From: Cellulomonas dongxiuzhuiae
Lineage (GTDB): Bacteria; Actinomycetota; Actinomycetes; Actinomycetales; Cellulomonadaceae
Assembly: GCF_018623035.1 (NCBI RefSeq)
Contig: NZ_CP076023.1
Location: 2,480,001 to 2,544,000, forward strand
DNA: 64,000 nt
Direction: 5' to 3'
Shown piece after piece: positions 59,415-64,000 of the stretch; positions within the stretch are counted from its first letter, which is position 1; each line of letters opens with the position of its first letter. The translations under genes were made by a program, and so were the position numbers. Under the pieces are notes generated by a model. The model saw only the letters and a program-made list of their open reading frames with translations. It was not told the DNA's origin and did not search any database.

Positions 59415-60911
59415 GTGCACCCGGATCCGACGCGTGACGACATCGCGGCACTCGTCGCCGCCCGCACCCCGATCGTCGTGCTGGAGACCGAGGACGAGGC
59501 GGACGCCGTCGAGCTCGTCCTGCGCGCCGCGTCCCGCAGCCCGGGGGGGCACGCCGGTCGGCCGGTCTTCCGCTGGACCGTCACGGACGGGCTGCGCCGC
59601 ATGGACGTCGACCTCGGCGGTGCGCAGCTGCACAACGCCGACCCGCCGACCCTGCTGCGGTCCATCGTCGACGGCATGGCGCCCGCCGTCTACGTCCTCC
59701 TCGACCTGCACCCGTGGTTCGACGACCCGGTCGTCGTGCGCCTCCTCAAGGACGCCGCACTGCGCCCCGTGGGCCTGCGCAGCACGCTCGTGCTCGTGTC
59801 GCACGCGCTCACCCTGCCGCGCGAGGTCGAGCACCTGGCGGTGCGTGTGCCGGTCTCGTTCCCCGCACCCGCCGAGCGCGCCGTGATCGTCGACCGCACC
59901 GTCGCCGCCTGGGGGAACGTCACGGGTCTCTTCCCCCAGGTCGACCCGCAGGCCCGCGAGCTCCTCGTGCAGCGGCTCGCCGGGCTGTCGCGCTCCGACG
60001 TCGGGCGCCTGGCGCACGGCGCGATCGTCGACGACGGCGCGCTGACGGTCCGCGACGTGCCCGTCGTCGAGCGCGCGCGCTTCGAGGCGCTCGCGGCGGA
60101 CGGCGTGCTGTCCTACGAGTACGCCACCGTCGCGCCGGCGGACGTCGTGGGGCTCGACCGCGTCGTGCGCTGGTTGCTGCTGCGCCGCCCGGCCATGGAC
60201 GGCTCGGCCCCGCACCTCGACGCCCCGCGCGGCGTGCTGCTGCTCGGCGTGCAGGGGTGCGGCAAGTCGCTCGCGGCGCGCGCGGCGGCCTCGATCCTCG
60301 GGGTCCCGCTGCTGCGGCTCGACCTCGCGGGTGTGCACGACAAGTACGTGGGCGAGTCCGAGCGCAGGCTGCGCGACGCGCTCGCCGCGGCGGACGCGCT
60401 CGCGCCGTGCGTGCTCTGGGTCGACGAGATCGAGAAGGCCGTCGCGAGCAGCGACTCCGACGGCGGGTCCGCGCGCCGCGTGCTGGGGACGCTGCTGACG
60501 TGGCTGGCGGACCGCGGATCGCGCGTCTTCGTGGCGGCGACCGCCAACGACATCTCCGCCCTCCCGCCCGAGCTCGTGCGCAAGGGCCGGTTCGACGAGC
60601 TCTTCTTCGTCGACCTGCCCGACGAGGACGCGCGTGCGGGCCTGCTGCGGCTGCACGCCGCCCGCCGCGGCCTGACGCTGCGCGACGACGAGACCGGGCA
60701 CCTCGTGGCCGCCTCGGACGGCTTCTCGGGCGCCGAGGTCGAGCAGGCCGTGGTCGCCGCCACGTACGCCGCCCACGCCTACGGCCGGGCGCTCGACGCG
60801 GCCACCGTGCTCGACGAGCTGCGCGCGACGCGTCCGCTCGCCGTGGTCATGGCCGAGCGTGTGGCGGCCCTGCGCGCGTGGGCCGCGACGCGCACCGTCC
60901 CCGCACGCTGA
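59415..60911 (+). CDS. Ycf46-like AAA+ ATPase
   Basis: This 498-residue protein has an N-terminal region typical of Ycf46 (opening DDIAALVAARTPIVVLETED, with a LDLHPWFDDP segment) and a classical AAA+ module. Walker A is GVQGCGKSLAARA near 280, Walker B is CVLWVDEIEKA near 332, sensor 1 is AATAND, and the arginine finger region is VRKGRFDELFFVDLP. The region GFSGAEVEQAVVAATYAAH is the C-terminal lid. Ycf46 homologues are found in cyanobacteria and many other bacteria, with no settled function. GTG start at 59415. It is convergent with ppc. Confidence 0.9.
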   Translation: MHPDPTRDDIAALVAARTPIVVLETEDEADAVELVLRAASRSPGGHAGRPVFRWTVTDGLRRMDVDLGGAQLHNADPPTLLRSIVDGMAPAVYVLLDLHPWFDDPVVVRLLKDAALRPVGLRSTLVLVSHALTLPREVEHLAVRVPVSFPAPAERAVIVDRTVAAWGNVTGLFPQVDPQARELLVQRLAGLSRSDVGRLAHGAIVDDGALTVRDVPVVERARFEALAADGVLSYEYATVAPADVVGLDRVVRWLLLRRPAMDGSAPHLDAPRGVLLLGVQGCGKSLAARAAASILGVPLLRLDLAGVHDKYVGESERRLRDALAAADALAPCVLWVDEIEKAVASSDSDGGSARRVLGTLLTWLADRGSRVFVAATANDISALPPELVRKGRFDELFFVDLPDEDARAGLLRLHAARRGLTLRDDETGHLVAASDGFSGAEVEQAVVAATYAAHAYGRALDAATVLDELRATRPLAVVMAERVAALRAWAATRTVPAR

Positions 60912-60955
60912 GGCGGCCGCAGCCCCGACCACCCTGCACCGCTGCACCACGACGC

Positions 60956-61002
60956 AGGACGCCCCGCACCGGACGGGTCGACCGTCCGGTGCGGGGCGTC
61001 CT
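60956..61002. terminator. Strong bidirectional terminator between AAA ATPase and ppc
   Basis: Perfect 21-bp inverted repeat (60956-60976 with 60982-61002) around the 5-nt loop gtcga. The arms begin aggacgccccgcacc. It separates convergent gene ends. Confidence 0.92.
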
Positions 61003-61014
61003 CGCGCGGCGCGG

Positions 61015-63690
61015 TCAGCCGGTGTTCTGCAGCCCCGCCGCGACACCGTTGACGGTGAGCAGCAGCAGCCGCTGCAGCTCGTCGGTCGACGCCTGCTCCT
61101 GCCCCGTGCGCAGGCCGCGCAGGGCGCGCAGCTGCAGCAGGGACAGCGCGTCGACGTAGGGGCTGCGCAGCTGGACGGCACGTCCCAGGATGCGGCGACG
61201 GGACAGGACGTCCGTGCTGCCGGTCGTCGCGAGCACCCACTGGCGCGTGAGGCGCATCTCGTCGAGGACGAGCCGGGCGAGGTCGTCCCGGTCGCCGAGC
61301 GCGAGGTAGCGCGCGGCGATGCGCTCGTCGGTCTTGGCCAGCGACATCTCGACGTTGTCGATGATCGTCGCGAACAGCGGCCACTCGGCATACGCGGCGC
61401 GCAGCTCCTCGACGTCCCCGACGGCCGCGAGCGCGGTACCCAGGCCGTACCAGCCGGCCAGGTTGATCCGGGCCTGCGACCACGAGAACACCCACGGGAT
61501 CGCGCGCAGGTCGTCGAGCGAGGACACCGACAGCCCGCGTCGTGCCGGGCGCGACCCGATCGGCAGCAGTCCGATCTCCTCGAGCGGCGTGACCTGCGCG
61601 AACCAGGACGGGAACCCGTCGGCGCGCACCAGCCGGTGGAAGTGCTCGCGCGAGGCCACGTCGAGGCGGGACGCGAGGTCGGCGAACCGTGCGGCCGCCT
61701 CGTCGTTGCGCCGCACGACGCTCGGCGCGTCCGCGAGCAGCGTGGCCGCCGTGACCTGCTCGATGTGCCGGGTCGCGATGTCCGCGTCCCCGTAGCGGGC
61801 GAAGATGACCTCGCCCTGCTCGGTGAGCTTGAAACGGCCGTCGACGGAGCCCGGCGGCTGCGCCAGGACGGCGCGGTTCGCGGGGCCGCCGCCGCGCCCG
61901 AGGGCACCGCCGCGGCCGTGGAAGAGCGTGAGGACGATGTCGTTGCGCTTCGCCCAGTCGGCGATGCGCCGCTGCGCGTCGTCGAGGGCGAGCGTCGCGG
62001 ACAGGGGCCCGACGTCCTTCGAGGAGTCGGAGTACCCGAGCATGACCTCGACGCGCCGGCCGTTGGCCGCCAGGCGCTCCTGCACGCGCGGGTGCTCGAG
62101 CGCGGCGTCGAGCAGGTCGACGCTGTTCTGCAGGTCGGCGAACGTCTCGAACAACGGGATGGCGTCGATGACGGGCGCGTGCTCGGGACCGCCGAACGCC
62201 AGGTCGGCGAGGCGGTACACGGCGGGCAGGTGCTCGGGCGACTGCGTGAACGACACGATGTAGCGGCGCGCGGCGGCCACCCCGAACCGGCGCTGCACGG
62301 TGCCGAGCGCCCGGAACGTGTCGAGCACCTCGAGGGTCATCGGCTGCAGGTCGCCGTCGATGCCGTGGGCGTCGATGTCGGCCAGCGCCGCGGCGTGCAC
62401 CTGCGAGTGCTGGCGCAGCTCGAGCTCGGCGAGGTGGAACCCGAAGGTCTGCACCTGCCAGATGAGCCGCTGCAGGTCGCCGAACGCCGCCCGGCGAGCG
62501 CCGGCGGCCTCCAGCGAGTTCTGCACGATCCGCAGGTCGTCCTCGAGCTCGTCGGCGTTCGCGTACGCCAGGTCGGCGTCCCGCCGGCGGGTGGCCGCGA
62601 TGCGCTCGACGATGCCGAGCAGCGCGCGGCGGTGCGGCTCGTTGGGGGCCGAACCGGCGATCCGTGACGTGATCGCGTCCGAGAGCGAGCGCTGACGCTG
62701 CCACAGCGCGCTGAGCTCGGCCGACGGAGGCGTCCCCGCGGCGTCGAGCGTGAGGCAGTCGGCCGTGCGGCGGGCGGACGCCAGGAGCGCGCCGAGCGCG
62801 TGCTCGGACGCCATGGCGGCGGCGGCACGGGTGACCTCGGCGGTGACGTTGGGGTTGCCGTCGCGGTCACCACCGATCCACGACCCGAGCCGCGCGAACG
62901 GGCTCACGGCGGGCGTGGTGGTGCCGGCCGCGTCCTCGAGGAGCCAGTCGTCGAGGCGGCGGTAGACCGTGGGCAGGACGTCGGCGAGCGTGGCGTCGAA
63001 GATCGACAGGACCGTGGCGACCTCGTCGAGCACCGTGGGCTTCTCGGCGCGCAGGGGTGACGTCCGCCACAGCGTGTCGATCTCGGCGAGCAGGCGCCGC
63101 TCGTTCTCGGCGAGGCTGGTGCCGCCGATGTGCAGCGTGTCCCGCTCGGCGACGAGCTCGGCGACGCGACGGATCGACCGGGACACCGCACGACGACGAG
63201 CCTCGGTCGGGTGCGCCGTGAACACCGGCCGGAACTCGAGGTCGCGCAGACGCTCGCGGGCGGTCTCCTCGCCGACCTCGGTGACGAGCTGCTGGTACGC
63301 GGCGGGCAGCGAGTCGTCGGGCGCGAGCTCGTGCGGCGAGAGCCGCGACTCACGGTCGCGCAGCACGCGCACCCGGTGGTACTCCTCGGCGAGGTTGGCG
63401 AGGTGGAAGTAGCAGGTGAAGGCACGTGCCACCTGCTCGGCGCGCGCGTGGCTGAACCCGGCGACCAGCGCCTCGGCCTCGTCCAGCGCATGGCCGTTCG
63501 GCTCGCTGTGCGACGCGATCGCCAGCTCACGCAGCCGTTCGACGTCCGCGAGCAGGTCCTCACCCCCGGCGTCGCGCAGCACGCGGCCGAGCAGCTCACC
63601 GAGCAGCCGGACGTCGTTGCGCAGAGGCTCCGGTACCTCGTGGCTGACGACGCCGCGAGGGACGTCCGACCCGATCTCCACTTCGTTCAC
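61015..63690 (-). CDS. ppc: Phosphoenolpyruvate carboxylase
   Basis: This 891-residue anaplerotic enzyme makes oxaloacetate from PEP and bicarbonate. Catalytic signatures are VFTAHPTEARRR (His near 155), GSWIGGDRDGNP, MLGYSDSSKDVG (Lys near 553), FHGRGGALGRGGGP (near 592) and the invariant C-terminal QNTG. The GTG at 63690 was chosen; a GTG three codons later is possible, and no strong ribosome binding site is seen for either. The divergent neighbour is a MarR-type gene with an operator-like palindrome about 100 nt away. Confidence 0.97.
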   Translation of the reverse strand: MNEVEIGSDVPRGVVSHEVPEPLRNDVRLLGELLGRVLRDAGGEDLLADVERLRELAIASHSEPNGHALDEAEALVAGFSHARAEQVARAFTCYFHLANLAEEYHRVRVLRDRESRLSPHELAPDDSLPAAYQQLVTEVGEETARERLRDLEFRPVFTAHPTEARRRAVSRSIRRVAELVAERDTLHIGGTSLAENERRLLAEIDTLWRTSPLRAEKPTVLDEVATVLSIFDATLADVLPTVYRRLDDWLLEDAAGTTTPAVSPFARLGSWIGGDRDGNPNVTAEVTRAAAAMASEHALGALLASARRTADCLTLDAAGTPPSAELSALWQRQRSLSDAITSRIAGSAPNEPHRRALLGIVERIAATRRRDADLAYANADELEDDLRIVQNSLEAAGARRAAFGDLQRLIWQVQTFGFHLAELELRQHSQVHAAALADIDAHGIDGDLQPMTLEVLDTFRALGTVQRRFGVAAARRYIVSFTQSPEHLPAVYRLADLAFGGPEHAPVIDAIPLFETFADLQNSVDLLDAALEHPRVQERLAANGRRVEVMLGYSDSSKDVGPLSATLALDDAQRRIADWAKRNDIVLTLFHGRGGALGRGGGPANRAVLAQPPGSVDGRFKLTEQGEVIFARYGDADIATRHIEQVTAATLLADAPSVVRRNDEAAARFADLASRLDVASREHFHRLVRADGFPSWFAQVTPLEEIGLLPIGSRPARRGLSVSSLDDLRAIPWVFSWSQARINLAGWYGLGTALAAVGDVEELRAAYAEWPLFATIIDNVEMSLAKTDERIAARYLALGDRDDLARLVLDEMRLTRQWVLATTGSTDVLSRRRILGRAVQLRSPYVDALSLLQLRALRGLRTGQEQASTDELQRLLLLTVNGVAAGLQNTG

Positions 63691-63787
63691 GGGAGAAAGG
63701 TAGTTGACTTTCGGTCGTGCTCGACCGGAGCGACCGACGGGTGGGCGTTCCGCGCCGCCGCGGCGAGCCGACGAGAAGAGAACGTGT

Positions 63788-63803
63788 AGTTGTTGCATCA
63801 ACT
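63788..63803. promoter_or_regulatory. Palindromic MarR-type operator
   Basis: AGTTGTTGCATCAACT is a 16-bp palindrome with one mismatched pair, 19 nt before the start of a MarR-family gene and 98 nt from the ppc start. Such TTG/CAA palindromes are usual MarR binding sites, so autoregulation is likely. A second related sequence, tagttgacttt, lies at 63701-63711. Confidence 0.7.
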
Positions 63804-63822
63804 TTTGCGGTAGCATGTCGCC

Positions 63823-64000
63823 GTGCCCCCCGAGACCCGCTGGCTGACGCCCGACGAGCTCCGTGCCTGGCTGGGTCTCGTGACCGTCGCCGAGCTCCTG
63901 CCCGCGCAGCTCGACTCCCAGCTCCAGCAGGACGCGGGCCTCACGCACTTCGAGTACCAGGTGCTCGCGATGCTGTCCGAGGCCTCCGGCAGGACGTTGC
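63823..64000 (+). CDS. MarR-family regulator (C-terminus beyond window)
   Basis: The first 59 residues are visible: a GTG start then PPETRWLTPDELRAWLGLV, continuing LLPAQLDSQLQQDAGLTHFE and YQVLAMLSEASGRTL. This matches the N-terminal helices and beginning of the winged helix of actinobacterial MarR proteins. The frame is open to the window end. The palindrome just upstream supports autoregulation. The ligand is unknown. Confidence 0.88.
   Translation, partial: MPPETRWLTPDELRAWLGLVTVAELLPAQLDSQLQQDAGLTHFEYQVLAMLSEASGRTL

Overview
The window is a GC-rich actinobacterial chromosome segment, most probably from Cellulomonas or a near relative. This rests on very high GC, frequent GTG starts, long chains of genes joined by 4-nt ATGA/GTGA overlaps, and gene orders typical of the group (hrcA-dnaJ-rsmE, phoH-ybeY-corC-era, lepA-hemW, leuS-degV-comEA-comEC-holA-rpsT). 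No rRNA, tRNA, CRISPR array, insertion sequence or prophage was recognised.

Region 1 (1-10609, minus strand) is a five-gene signalling operon, read from right to left: PP2C phosphatase, FHA protein, membrane Ser/Thr kinase, a 2054-residue Ig-like/fibronectin-III membrane protein, and a MoxR AAA+ ATPase cut by the window edge. It matches the PFNA-type kinase cluster described in Bifidobacterium. Region 2 (10.7-23.1 kb) holds an alpha/beta hydrolase, the era/corC/ybeY/phoH chain, pyruvate phosphate dikinase, and rsmE-dnaJ-hrcA under a clear CIRCE operator, with a DUF3097 gene divergent from hrcA. Region 3 (23.2-28.3 kb) has small membrane proteins, hemW and lepA.

Region 4 (28.4-37.9 kb) is accessory DNA on both sides of rpsT. 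It carries a mycothiol-dependent-type isomerase homologue, a methyltransferase, an ATP-grasp/alpha-E/transglutaminase operon, a solitary PemK-like protein, and a TPR-containing XRE regulator. Just upstream of that regulator lies an unlisted 42-residue secreted-peptide gene with an excellent ribosome binding site and its own terminator-like hairpin. Two EAL-domain proteins follow, the first of which has lost its catalytic residues. The peptide/regulator pair is the best candidate for a new system, resembling peptide-sensing RRNPP circuits of Firmicutes.

Region 5 (37.9-45.6 kb) is holA-comEC-comEA-degV-leuS; degV appears to start at a CTG overlapping the leuS stop. Region 6 (45.7-64 kb) includes a decayed HerA/DUF853 ATPase, a DtxR-type regulator, a bulb-lectin/VanY-type peptidase fusion, a membrane metallophosphoesterase, an F420-type oxidoreductase, a large lipoprotein, a glutathionyl-hydroquinone-reductase homologue, a CYTH protein, a DEAD-box helicase, an ECF sigma factor with SnoaL-like tail, VOC and NUDIX proteins, a Ycf46-like AAA ATPase, PEP carboxylase, and the start of a MarR regulator behind a palindromic operator. 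ppdK and ppc both act at the PEP/pyruvate/oxaloacetate node.

Start sites were chosen from gene overlaps, ribosome binding sites and family alignment from memory. Functions are family-level assignments made by reading motifs, without database searches.
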